Shown here piece by piece: positions 1 to 7,280 of a stretch of 64,000 nt of DNA. Source of the DNA: Halomonas sp. LR3S48 (GTDB lineage: Bacteria; Pseudomonadota; Gammaproteobacteria; Pseudomonadales; Halomonadaceae); assembly GCF_025725665.1 (NCBI RefSeq), contig NZ_CP107009.1:1550001-1614000 (forward strand). Reading direction: 5' to 3'. The notes under the pieces are model-generated. The model was not told where the DNA came from. It saw only the letters and a list, made by a program, of their open reading frames with translations, and did not search any database. Numbering within the stretch: the first letter of the stretch is position 1; every line of letters begins with the position of its first letter. The position numbers were made by a program, and so were the translations under genes.

Positions 1-1326
1 CTGGCCATTCTGTTCATATTCGACGTCTGGTTCGGGGTCTTCGCGACCGGCGCCGGGTCGCTGCTGCTGGGGCTGGCGATCATCAACGAGAAGGCCTCCA
101 AGCGCCTGCTGGCCGAAGCCGGGCACGAGCACATACGGGCGCAGGCGCAGGTTGGCAGCAACCTGCGCAACGCCGAGGTCCTGCATGCCATGGGCATGCT
201 GTCGTCGATCATGCAGCGCTGGGAAGCACGCCACGTGACGGCACTGGTCAAGCAGTCCCAGGCCAGCGATCGCAGCAGTGGGTTGAGCAATCTGTCCAAG
301 GGGCTGCGCATCCTGGCGCAATCGATGATCCTGGGGCTGGGTGCGCTATTGGTGCTGGAGGCGAGCATTACACCGGGCATGATGATCGCCGCTTCGATCA
401 TCTTGGGGCGGGCGCTGGCGCCCATCGACCAGATGATCGGCAGTTGGAAGAGCTTCGTCGGTTTCCGGGACGCCTATCATCGGCTCGATGTGCTGTTCCT
501 TGACGTGCCGGCTGAGACGCGTCGCTTGTCGCTGCCCGCACCCAAGGGAGAGGTCGCGGTCGAGGCACTGACGCTGGTGCCGCCGGGGGCCGTGAAACCA
601 GTCCTGCGCGAACTCGACTTTCGGGTCGCGCGCGGTGAGCACGTCGGCATCATCGGGCCGAGTGCGGCGGGCAAGACCACGCTGGCGCGCGCCCTGCTGG
701 GCGTGTGGCCGCCCGAATCGGGGGCGGTCCGGCTCGACGGCGCCGACCTGCGACACTGGAACCGAGACGAGCTGGGTCCGCATATCGGTTATCTGCCCCA
801 GGACATCGAGCTGTTCGATGGCACGATCAGCGAGAACATTGCCCGCTTCGACGAGGCCGACGACACGCAAGTGGTAGCGGCGGCGAAGAAGGCGGGGGTG
901 CATGAGATGATCCTGCGACTGCCCGAGGGCTACGAGACGCGTATCGGGACCGCCGGCGGCTCGCTCTCGCGCGGGCAGCGTCAGCGCATCGGCCTGGCGC
1001 GAGCGCTTTACGGAAGGCCCGTGCTCGTCGTGCTCGACGAACCCAACGCCAATCTAGACGATGCCGGCGAGCGGGCGCTGGCCGAGGCGCTGCGCCAGCT
1101 CAAGGCGGAAGGGACGACGCTGTTCGTGATCAGCCATCGGCGCAGCGTGCTGGCCGACGTCGACAAGCTGATGGTACTCGGTGACGGGCAGCTCCGCTTG
1201 CTGGGGCCTCGTGACGAGGTGCTGGCGCGTATCGCTGCGCCGAGGCCCAGTCAGGCGATGCCGAGCAAGGCATCGCGACCCGGAAGGTCCCATGACGGGT
1301 TGGCGGCAGGAGTTGCTGTTACATGA
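1..1326 (+). CDS. Type I secretion ABC transporter ATPase (PrtD/AprD-like), 5' end cut by window
   Basis: Inner-membrane ABC exporter that would energise one-step protein secretion together with an HlyD adaptor and a TolC-type channel. The reading frame is open from base 1, so the true start lies upstream; 441 residues are visible. The N-terminal visible part is the end of the transmembrane domain, with the 'GSNLRNAEVLHAMGM' stretch typical of PrtD-type exporters. The nucleotide-binding domain follows: Walker A GPSAAGKT near visible residue 218, signature LSRGQRQR near 322, Walker B VLVVLDEP near 341 and a switch histidine in VISHR. The stop overlaps the next start by 4 bases (ATGA), so the two are translationally coupled. 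No substrate gene is visible; it may lie upstream. Confidence 0.9.
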   Translation: MAILFIFDVWFGVFATGAGSLLLGLAIINEKASKRLLAEAGHEHIRAQAQVGSNLRNAEVLHAMGMLSSIMQRWEARHVTALVKQSQASDRSSGLSNLSKGLRILAQSMILGLGALLVLEASITPGMMIAASIILGRALAPIDQMIGSWKSFVGFRDAYHRLDVLFLDVPAETRRLSLPAPKGEVAVEALTLVPPGAVKPVLRELDFRVARGEHVGIIGPSAAGKTTLARALLGVWPPESGAVRLDGADLRHWNRDELGPHIGYLPQDIELFDGTISENIARFDEADDTQVVAAAKKAGVHEMILRLPEGYETRIGTAGGSLSRGQRQRIGLARALYGRPVLVVLDEPNANLDDAGERALAEALRQLKAEGTTLFVISHRRSVLADVDKLMVLGDGQLRLLGPRDEVLARIAAPRPSQAMPSKASRPGRSHDGLAAGVAVT

Positions 1327-2645
1327 ATGGCGAAGACACCGGGCCCCTGAGCGAGGCGCCGTTGCCCATCGATGGGCGTCGCTATCGTCGCTTGGGCCTG
1401 TTCATCCTGCTGGTCGCCTTCGGCGGGTTCGGTGGCTGGGCACTGGCCGCCAATCTGGCGATTGCCGTCGTGGCTCCCGGCAAGGTCTCGGTCGCCTCGT
1501 TCAAGAAGACGGTACAGCACTATGAGGGCGGCATCGTCAGGGAGATTCGCGTGACCGACGGCGATCATGTCGAAGCCGGCGATGTGCTGGTGGTGCTCGA
1601 CAACACCCGTGCCGCGTCGCAGCTTCAGGTGGCGAGAACGCAATACCTGATCAACCGGGCCAGCGAAGTGCGCCTGACCGCCGAGCTCGCCGAGGAGGCG
1701 ACCCTGACATTTCCCGAGGAACTGCGGGAGAGCGACTCCCAGCGTGTCAGCGAGGTGCTGGCGGTGCAGCAAGGCCTGTTCTTCTCGCGGCGGCAGTCAC
1801 TGCACGGCACTCTCGAGACGCTCGACCAGCAAGCGCACCAATACGAGGAGCAGCGTGAGGGCCTGAAGGCACTGCTGGAGTACAACCGGCAACAGATCGC
1901 CTCGCTGCGCGAGGAGGCGGACGATCTGCGCAGTTTGTTCGAGCGTGGCCACGGCGATCGACAACGCCTGCGTGAGCTGGAGCGCGACATCCTCGAACTC
2001 GAAGGGGAAGCCGCCCAGCAGCAGTCCGATATCGCCCGCATCGCGGCGCAGATCAGCGAGAACGAGCTGCAAAAGCAGGTTCACCGGCAGGAATTCCAGG
2101 CGCAGGCCGGCGAGCAGCTGCGCGACGTCCAGGAGCGTATCAGCGATGCCGAGGAGCGAATCACGGCGCTGTCCGACGAGGTGCGCCGCACCACGGTGAC
2201 CGCGCCGGTGGCGGGAACCGTGGTCGGCCTGCAATTGCATACGCTCGGGGCGGTGATCGGTGCGGGCGATCCGATCCTGGATATCGTGCCCAGCGACGAG
2301 GGCTTCGTGGTCGAGGCGCGGGTGCCTGTCGGTGATGTCGACAGCCTGTATGTCGGGCAGTCGGCGGAAATTCGCTTCAGCGCCTTCAACCAGGGGCTCA
2401 CCCACGTCGTCGCCGGCGAGGTGACCCATGTCTCGGCCGACAGCTTCGAGGACGAGAGCACCGGGCGTGACTACTATCGGGCCCGGGTGCGGGTTACCGA
2501 CGAGGGGCGCGAGGAGATGACCTCCGACATGCGATTGCTCGCAGGTATGCCGGCCGAGGTCATGATTCATACCGGCGAGCGCACCTTCGCCAGTTACCTG
2601 ATCAAGCCGATTGGCGATGTGTTGGCCAGGGCCATGCGCGACTAG
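1323..2645 (+). CDS. HlyD/PrtE-family type I secretion periplasmic adaptor
   Basis: Membrane-fusion subunit of the secretion system whose ATPase precedes it. The 440-residue protein has a short cytoplasmic N-terminus, one membrane segment at about 24-46, a first lipoyl half (VQHYEGGIVREI, from residue 64), a long Glu/Gln/Arg-rich coiled coil at about 100-285, a second lipoyl half (VTAPVAGTVVGL) and a C-terminal beta-barrel region. This matches the usual length and order of the HlyD/PrtE family. The start is fixed by the ATGA overlap with the ATPase. No TolC-type outer-membrane partner follows; the next gene is unrelated, so the channel must be encoded elsewhere. Confidence 0.92.
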   Translation: MNGEDTGPLSEAPLPIDGRRYRRLGLFILLVAFGGFGGWALAANLAIAVVAPGKVSVASFKKTVQHYEGGIVREIRVTDGDHVEAGDVLVVLDNTRAASQLQVARTQYLINRASEVRLTAELAEEATLTFPEELRESDSQRVSEVLAVQQGLFFSRRQSLHGTLETLDQQAHQYEEQREGLKALLEYNRQQIASLREEADDLRSLFERGHGDRQRLRELERDILELEGEAAQQQSDIARIAAQISENELQKQVHRQEFQAQAGEQLRDVQERISDAEERITALSDEVRRTTVTAPVAGTVVGLQLHTLGAVIGAGDPILDIVPSDEGFVVEARVPVGDVDSLYVGQSAEIRFSAFNQGLTHVVAGEVTHVSADSFEDESTGRDYYRARVRVTDEGREEMTSDMRLLAGMPAEVMIHTGERTFASYLIKPIGDVLARAMRD

Positions 2646-2732
2646 ATGCGACGCATCGAGCGTTGAGGGTAGTGATGAGCGGGCAGGGCGCCATGGGTTA
2701 CGCTGGAGGGAACGTTCTCGAAGGAGGTTCCC

Positions 2733-3614
2733 ATGACCCAGGTTCCCGCCGCCTATCAGGCGACCCGAGGCTCGGTCCTCGACGTCGACCGGGATTTCTA
2801 CGCGCGCTTGACTGACCCGGATGCCCGCGAGCGGGTCGATTCGCTGGTCGTGCCGATCCGAGATGGCCGAGCGTGGAAAGTGCCCGCGGGCCACGTGATG
2901 CGGCTCTCCACCCTGGAGGGACCCCAGGTCGGCGACTTCAATCTGTGGAACCTGCACAATCCTCGCGAGCGCTTCTGGGCCTCGCGCACCCGCCAGCTGC
3001 AGCGTGCCCATGTCTCCACCTTCGACCGCCTGTGGTCGACGCTGCCCTACCTGCGCCCCATGGCGACGATCATCGACGATACCCTGGCGAACTATGGGGT
3101 CGATGGTAGCGGCATGGACGAGCAGGGCGGCCGCGTGCACGACCTGTTGGGCACCCGCTGCGACCCCTACGTCAACCGTCTGCTGACCGGGGAGGACTTC
3201 GACCACCACTGCCACTCCAACCTGGTGCGTGCGGTACGGCCGCATGGCCTCACCGAGTTCGACGTGCACGACGTTCTCAACGTCTTCCAGTGCACGGGGC
3301 TCAACGACGACGATCAGTACTTCATGAAGGCCTGTCCGGCACGGGAGGGCGACTACCTCGAGCTGTTCGCCGAGATCGACCTGCTGTGCGCGCTGTCGTG
3401 CTGCCCGGGAGGGGATCTTTCAGTGGACCTGTGGGGCCCCAACGCCAGCGATCCGCTGCTGACCTGCCATCCCATCGGCGTGGAGGTGTTTCGCCTGGAT
3501 GAGGCGTTGCTGGAAGGCTGGCGGTCACCCGAGCCGTCACCCTATGCCGGCGGTCACGGTCTGCAGGGGCCTGCCATCGATTGGGATGCCGAGAAGCGGC
3601 GACGCGGCCTCTGA
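2733..3614 (+). CDS. DUF1989 (urea carboxylase-associated family) protein
   Basis: A 293-residue cytosolic protein of the DUF1989 family, whose members are often encoded near urea carboxylase/urea-amidolyase or aminomethyltransferase genes; the biochemical role is not firmly established. Family hallmarks are GDFNLWN at 67-73, the His/Cys cluster HHCHSN at 158-163 and LSCCPGGD at 221-228, which look like a metal or cofactor site. A strong ribosome site (AAGGAGG) precedes the ATG. There are no urea genes in this window. The gene stands alone between the secretion pair and a good terminator, so context does not assign a substrate. Confidence 0.85.
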   Translation: MTQVPAAYQATRGSVLDVDRDFYARLTDPDARERVDSLVVPIRDGRAWKVPAGHVMRLSTLEGPQVGDFNLWNLHNPRERFWASRTRQLQRAHVSTFDRLWSTLPYLRPMATIIDDTLANYGVDGSGMDEQGGRVHDLLGTRCDPYVNRLLTGEDFDHHCHSNLVRAVRPHGLTEFDVHDVLNVFQCTGLNDDDQYFMKACPAREGDYLELFAEIDLLCALSCCPGGDLSVDLWGPNASDPLLTCHPIGVEVFRLDEALLEGWRSPEPSPYAGGHGLQGPAIDWDAEKRRRGL

Positions 3615-3641
3615 GCCTTCCCGGCTCCCGCACAGTGGTTG

Positions 3642-3672
3642 ATGGCCCGCCATTAGGCGGGTCATTTTTTTT
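3642..3672 (+). terminator. Rho-independent terminator after the DUF1989 gene
   Basis: A ten-base-pair stem (3642-3651 with 3656-3665, including one G-U pair), loop ATTA, running into an unbroken T tract to 3672. It separates the DUF1989 gene from the RHH regulator. Confidence 0.9.
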
Positions 3673-3690
3673 CTATTCACCACGAAGGAT

Positions 3691-3722
3691 TCCATGTACC
3701 ATCCATATGGATGGTACATGGA
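3691..3722. promoter_or_regulatory. Perfect 32-bp palindrome, probable operator of the RHH regulator
   Basis: Bases 3691-3706 (TCCATGTACCATCCAT) are the exact reverse complement of 3707-3722. A further partial copy of the inner motif (TATATGGATG) follows at 3725-3734. The palindrome ends 57 bases before the start of a ribbon-helix-helix regulator and lies after the previous terminator, where an autoregulatory operator would be expected. No T tract follows it, so it is not a terminator. Binding by the adjacent regulator is inference. Confidence 0.7.
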
Positions 3723-3778
3723 GTCTATATGGATGCTGCGACATGCTGTCAAACCTTAGGCCACCGAGGAAAAATCGT

Positions 3779-4195
3779 ATGAGCGTGCATGAGCTGCGCC
3801 GCAAGACCGGTGATTCCAGTGAGAAGATCACCATCAACCTGGGAGTCGTCGACCTGGGGCAGATCGATCTGCTGGTCCAGGAAGGGTTCTATTCCAATCG
3901 CACCGATCTGATCCGCACGGCCATCCGTAACCAGCTGTCGACCCATGCCGAGGTGGTCAAGGAAACCGTGACGCGCAAGGCCTTCGTGCTGGGGCTCGAG
4001 CATTACAGCCGCACGGACCTGGAAGCGCTGCAGTCGGCGGGAGAGACATTGCAGATTCAGGTCCTGGGCATGGCCAGCATTGCCGACGACGTATCGCCGG
4101 AGCTGGCCCGCGCCACCATCGAGTCGGTGGTGGTCTTGGGCGCCCTGCATGCCAGCAAGGCGGTCAAGGCGGCCCTGGCGGATCGAATCCACTGA
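3779..4195 (+). CDS. Ribbon-helix-helix (CopG-type) transcriptional regulator
   Basis: A 138-residue protein with an N-terminal beta strand KITINLGVVDLGQ followed by two helices (EGFYSNRTDLIRTAIRNQL), the standard RHH DNA-binding fold, and a C-terminal region rich in Ala, Leu and Val that may bind an effector or oligomerise. The ATG at 3779 is preceded by GAGGA; a longer frame upstream would run through the terminator and palindrome and is rejected. It is followed after 23 bases by a PHB-depolymerase-type esterase, so it probably regulates itself and that gene. The effector is unknown. Confidence 0.85.
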   Translation: MSVHELRRKTGDSSEKITINLGVVDLGQIDLLVQEGFYSNRTDLIRTAIRNQLSTHAEVVKETVTRKAFVLGLEHYSRTDLEALQSAGETLQIQVLGMASIADDVSPELARATIESVVVLGALHASKAVKAALADRIH

Positions 4196-4218
4196 ATCAC
4201 TGAATAGGGACATTGACG

Positions 4219-5538
4219 ATGATCGACACGCGACGAATGGAAGAAGCGACGCGGCTCACTCGCGCCGGGAAGCTGCATGAGGCCATGGCCATACTCCAGG
4301 GCACGATGTCCGGAGGGGCGGGCGGAACGGGGGGCGAGGAAGCGTGGCATGCCTCCGACTCTGGGCGTAACACCTTCGAGGGAACCTGCCGGGTCATTGA
4401 CGAGGAGGTATCGGTGTCGAAGCCGGCGTCTGCCGAGTCGGGCTCGCAGCGGACAGGTGCATCGTCAGCGTGGGGCCCGCCTCCCTCGGCGTTTGGCCAT
4501 ACCCGACAGGCGGCCTCCGGGACTATGCCGGGCGGTGAGATCGGGCTGCCTTCTGCCTGGCGCGACAAGTGGCACCAGTGGCGTGATTCCATGGCCCAGC
4601 CCGAGCAGGCTCGGGGCTCCAGCGAGACAGCGCTGGCCGGCGCTTTCACCACGGGTTGCTTTACCAACCGTGCCGGCTCGCGCGAGTACAAGCTGTATCT
4701 GCCCAGCGGCTATCACGGCCAGGCACTACCGCTGGTGGTGATGCTGCATGGCTGCACGCAGAACCCCGATGACTTCGCCGCCGGGACCACCATGAATCGG
4801 CTGGCCGAAGAGCAAGGGGTTTGCGTGCTCTATCCGGCCCAACCGGTGACCGCCAACAGTAACAAGTGCTGGAACTGGTTCAAGGCCGAAGACCAGCAGC
4901 GCGATGGAGGTGAGCCGGCGATCCTTGCCGGCATGACCCGCCAGGTCATCGACACGTACGGGCTCGATGCGAGCCGGGTCTATGTCGCAGGCCTATCGGC
5001 CGGTGGCGCCATGGCAACAACACTGGCGATGACCTATCCGGACCTCTATGCGGCGGTGGGCGTGCACTCCGGGCTGCCTCACGGCGTGGCGCGAAGTCTC
5101 CCCGATGCATTGGGGGCGATGCAGGGCGGCGCAGGCCCCATGGCCAACGCCTCATCGGCACGAGTGTCTGCATCGTTGTCGCGGGTGCCCGCCATCGTCT
5201 TCCACGGTGATCGCGACACCACGGTGCATCCCAGCAACGCGGATCGCGTCGCCGCTCAGTACGCCGCCTCGCGTGCGGCTGGAGAGGTGGAAAACGGCCG
5301 TAAGGGCAGTGCCGGGAAGACGGTGGAGCGGGGGCAGGTCCCCCATGGCTACGCCTATACGCAAACCCGCCATCAGGATGCGGATGGGCGGTCATGCCTT
5401 GAGCAGTGGGTGATCCACGGTGCCGGCCATGCCTGGTCGGGTGGCGATGCGCGCGGCTCCTACACGGATCCCAAGGGTCCCGATGCGGCCAAGGAGATGC
5501 TGCGATTCTTCAATGCACATGCCAAGGCCAGTCCTTGA
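4219..5538 (+). CDS. PHB-depolymerase-family esterase (LpqC-like), no signal peptide
   Basis: Serine esterase of the alpha/beta-hydrolase PHB depolymerase family, 439 residues. The N-terminus (about residues 1-30) resembles the 'EATRLTRAGKLHEAMAILQ' helix pair of proteobacterial relatives, followed by a roughly 100-residue Gly/Ser/Ala-rich linker and the catalytic domain from about 135. Visible motifs are the oxyanion loop MLHGCTQ, the nucleophile elbow GLSAGG (Ser about 260), Asp in HGDRDTTVHP (about 333) and His in HGAGHAWSGG (about 404). No export signal is seen, so action on intracellular polyhydroxyalkanoate or other esters is plausible. A TTG at 4213 is in frame, but AGGGA is correctly spaced for the ATG at 4219. 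Confidence 0.85.
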   Translation: MIDTRRMEEATRLTRAGKLHEAMAILQGTMSGGAGGTGGEEAWHASDSGRNTFEGTCRVIDEEVSVSKPASAESGSQRTGASSAWGPPPSAFGHTRQAASGTMPGGEIGLPSAWRDKWHQWRDSMAQPEQARGSSETALAGAFTTGCFTNRAGSREYKLYLPSGYHGQALPLVVMLHGCTQNPDDFAAGTTMNRLAEEQGVCVLYPAQPVTANSNKCWNWFKAEDQQRDGGEPAILAGMTRQVIDTYGLDASRVYVAGLSAGGAMATTLAMTYPDLYAAVGVHSGLPHGVARSLPDALGAMQGGAGPMANASSARVSASLSRVPAIVFHGDRDTTVHPSNADRVAAQYAASRAAGEVENGRKGSAGKTVERGQVPHGYAYTQTRHQDADGRSCLEQWVIHGAGHAWSGGDARGSYTDPKGPDAAKEMLRFFNAHAKASP

Positions 5539-5569
5539 TGCCGTCCTCGACCATGCTCGGCGGTGGTGT

Positions 5570-6346
5570 TCAGACGACCACGCAACTGCGGTCGCGGCCG
5601 CTGCGCTTGGCCAGCAGCAGCGCCTGGTCGGCACGCTGCAGGGTGTGGTCGAGCAGGTCCTCGCCGTCGCGGTACTCGCTCAGCCCGGCGCTGGCGGTGA
5701 TGGAGAGCCGGCTGTCGCCCACCACGACCGACAGCTCGGCCAGCCGTTGACGCAGGCGGTCGACGATGGCATTGGCCTCTCTGAGGCCGGTATCGGCCAG
5801 CAGCAGCAAGAATTCCTCGCCTCCCCAGCGTGCGCACAGGTCGTAGTCGCGCAGCTCCTGGCGGATCTCCTGGGCGATGGCCACCAGTACCTTGTCGCCG
5901 GCTTCATGGCCGTGCAGGTCGTTGACCTGCTTGAAGTGGTCGATGTCGAGCATTACCAGGGTGTACTGCTTGCGCTCGATGAGCTTGGGCAGGCGTTCGT
6001 CGATCAGCCGGCGGTTGGGCAGGCCGGTGAGGGCGTCATGGGTCGAAGCCTCCTTCAGCGCATTGTTGTGCTCGTGCATGATCTGCTGGTAGCCATCGGA
6101 GATGCGTGACAGCTTCTCTTGCCGACGCAGCGATTTCTGGTAGCGCCGCTGGGCGTTGAGCTCGTCTTCGCGGACGTAGCGCTGGTAGCTGTCGGAAATC
6201 GTCACCAGGCGCTCCAGGCGCTGCTTCTCGGCCCGGTGGAAGGCATGCAGCCGGGCCAGCGGCGCCAGCAGGGGATTGTCCGCATGGGCGGGATCGCCCA
6301 GCAGCGCTTCGACCTGGGCCAGCAGTTCGGCTTCCTCGCGTGTCAT
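5570..6346 (-). CDS. siaD: Diguanylate cyclase SiaD
   Basis: Makes cyclic di-GMP from GTP. The 258-residue cytosolic protein has an N-terminal helical region with coiled coil (about 35-95) and a C-terminal GGDEF domain. The active-site motif is GGEEF at 175-179, and an inhibitory I-site RxxD (RDYD, 166-169) lies exactly five residues upstream. It has no membrane segment or sensor domain, as in Pseudomonas aeruginosa SiaD, which needs SiaC for activity. It is the last gene of siaA-siaB-siaC-siaD, and its ATG overlaps the siaC stop by four bases. Confidence 0.92.
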   Translation of the reverse strand: MTREEAELLAQVEALLGDPAHADNPLLAPLARLHAFHRAEKQRLERLVTISDSYQRYVREDELNAQRRYQKSLRRQEKLSRISDGYQQIMHEHNNALKEASTHDALTGLPNRRLIDERLPKLIERKQYTLVMLDIDHFKQVNDLHGHEAGDKVLVAIAQEIRQELRDYDLCARWGGEEFLLLLADTGLREANAIVDRLRQRLAELSVVVGDSRLSITASAGLSEYRDGEDLLDHTLQRADQALLLAKRSGRDRSCVVV

Positions 6347-6732
6347 GTCGGAACTCGTGCCGGGGTGATCGCGAACGGAAAGGTGCAGTCCTCGCGAAAC
6401 TCCTCGGCCAGTTCGGCGATGCGCTCGTTACGAGGGTCGTAGTGCCAGGTGACCTGTATCCCGCGTCCGCCCTGATGGGCCTCTTCAAGCAGGTCGAAGA
6501 TGTCCATCATGGCCTTGACCGAACTGGTATTGAGGTAGACAAGCTTCAGCTCCAGCGTCAACGGGCGCGCTGCCTCGCTGAGGAAGCGCTCGACCCAGTC
6601 GATCACTCGATCGAAGAGTTCGAAGGAGTTCTCCGGGTAGGAATCACCCTGCATGGTGAGCAGCCCGGCCTGCCAATCGCTGACGATGGTTGGCGTGGAC
6701 TGGCTGCCGATAATATCGAGATCGTTGGTCAT
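6343..6732 (-). CDS. siaC: SiaC, DUF1987 partner-switch protein activating SiaD
   Basis: A small protein of 129 residues of the DUF1987/SiaC family. In P. aeruginosa unphosphorylated SiaC binds and stimulates the diguanylate cyclase SiaD; the kinase SiaB phosphorylates it and the phosphatase SiaA reverses this. The conserved YLNTSS stretch carries Thr69, which corresponds by my recollection to the phosphosite Thr68. A GTG at 6741 is in frame, but the ATG at 6732 is preferred because it gives the usual family N-terminus. The stop overlaps the siaD start (ATGA). Confidence 0.9.
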   Translation of the reverse strand: MTNDLDIIGSQSTPTIVSDWQAGLLTMQGDSYPENSFELFDRVIDWVERFLSEAARPLTLELKLVYLNTSSVKAMMDIFDLLEEAHQGGRGIQVTWHYDPRNERIAELAEEFREDCTFPFAITPARVPT

Positions 6733-6749
6733 CACTAACACTCGGCTGA

Positions 6750-7280
6750 TCAGATCACGGCAGTAAGGCTGAAAAAGCCTCGGCCGTCGGGCAGTGGCTC
6801 GAGAGAGGCCCGCATCGGCTCGCTCGACTTGCGTGCGATATCCAGCAGCCCCAGGCCGGCGCCGGAGCTGGCGTTTCCGCGAGGCATGCGCAGCTGCTGC
6901 TTGTAGGCTTGCTTCAGTTGCTGCTTGTCGAGGGCAGCGAGGGCCTCGATGGCTTCAACCAGTTGCACACCATCATCATACTCCACCAGATTGCCCGCCG
7001 AGACCGTGTAGCGGCCCTGGGCGTCCTTGGCCACCGCCACCGTGGCCGAAGCGGACTCCTCGTCGTAACCATGGCGAATGGCATAGTGGCGTATGTTCTG
7101 GGTCATTTCGATGTAGGCGGCGAAGACATCCATGGCGTCGGATGGTGTGGCCTGCTGTGAGTTCAGATAGTTGCGCAGCGCGTTGCCGATCTCCTCGATC
7201 AGGCTACGCGAGATGGGGCCATTGAAGCACAGCATGATGCGCTGCTCGAGATAGCTCTGGCGCATACTCAACAGGTTCAT
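6750..7280 (-). CDS. siaB: SiaB family protein kinase (GHKL-like)
   Basis: A 176-residue protein corresponding to SiaB, the threonine kinase acting on SiaC. Visible ATP-fold features are an N-box-like helix (EMTQNIRHYAIRHG) and the glycine-rich GAGLGLLDIARKSS near the C-terminus, as in anti-sigma-factor/GHKL kinases. The start is the ATG at 7280, coupled to the siaA stop (TGATG, one shared base); the longer open frame upstream overlaps siaA and is not used. With siaA and siaC it forms a phospho-switch controlling c-di-GMP synthesis. Confidence 0.88.
   Translation of the reverse strand: MNLLSMRQSYLEQRIMLCFNGPISRSLIEEIGNALRNYLNSQQATPSDAMDVFAAYIEMTQNIRHYAIRHGYDEESASATVAVAKDAQGRYTVSAGNLVEYDDGVQLVEAIEALAALDKQQLKQAYKQQLRMPRGNASSGAGLGLLDIARKSSEPMRASLEPLPDGRGFFSLTAVI

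Noticed and set aside
3581..3778. N-terminal extension of the RHH regulator
   Set aside because: It would translate through the DUF1989 stop, the terminator and the palindrome; the ATG at 3779 has its own ribosome site.
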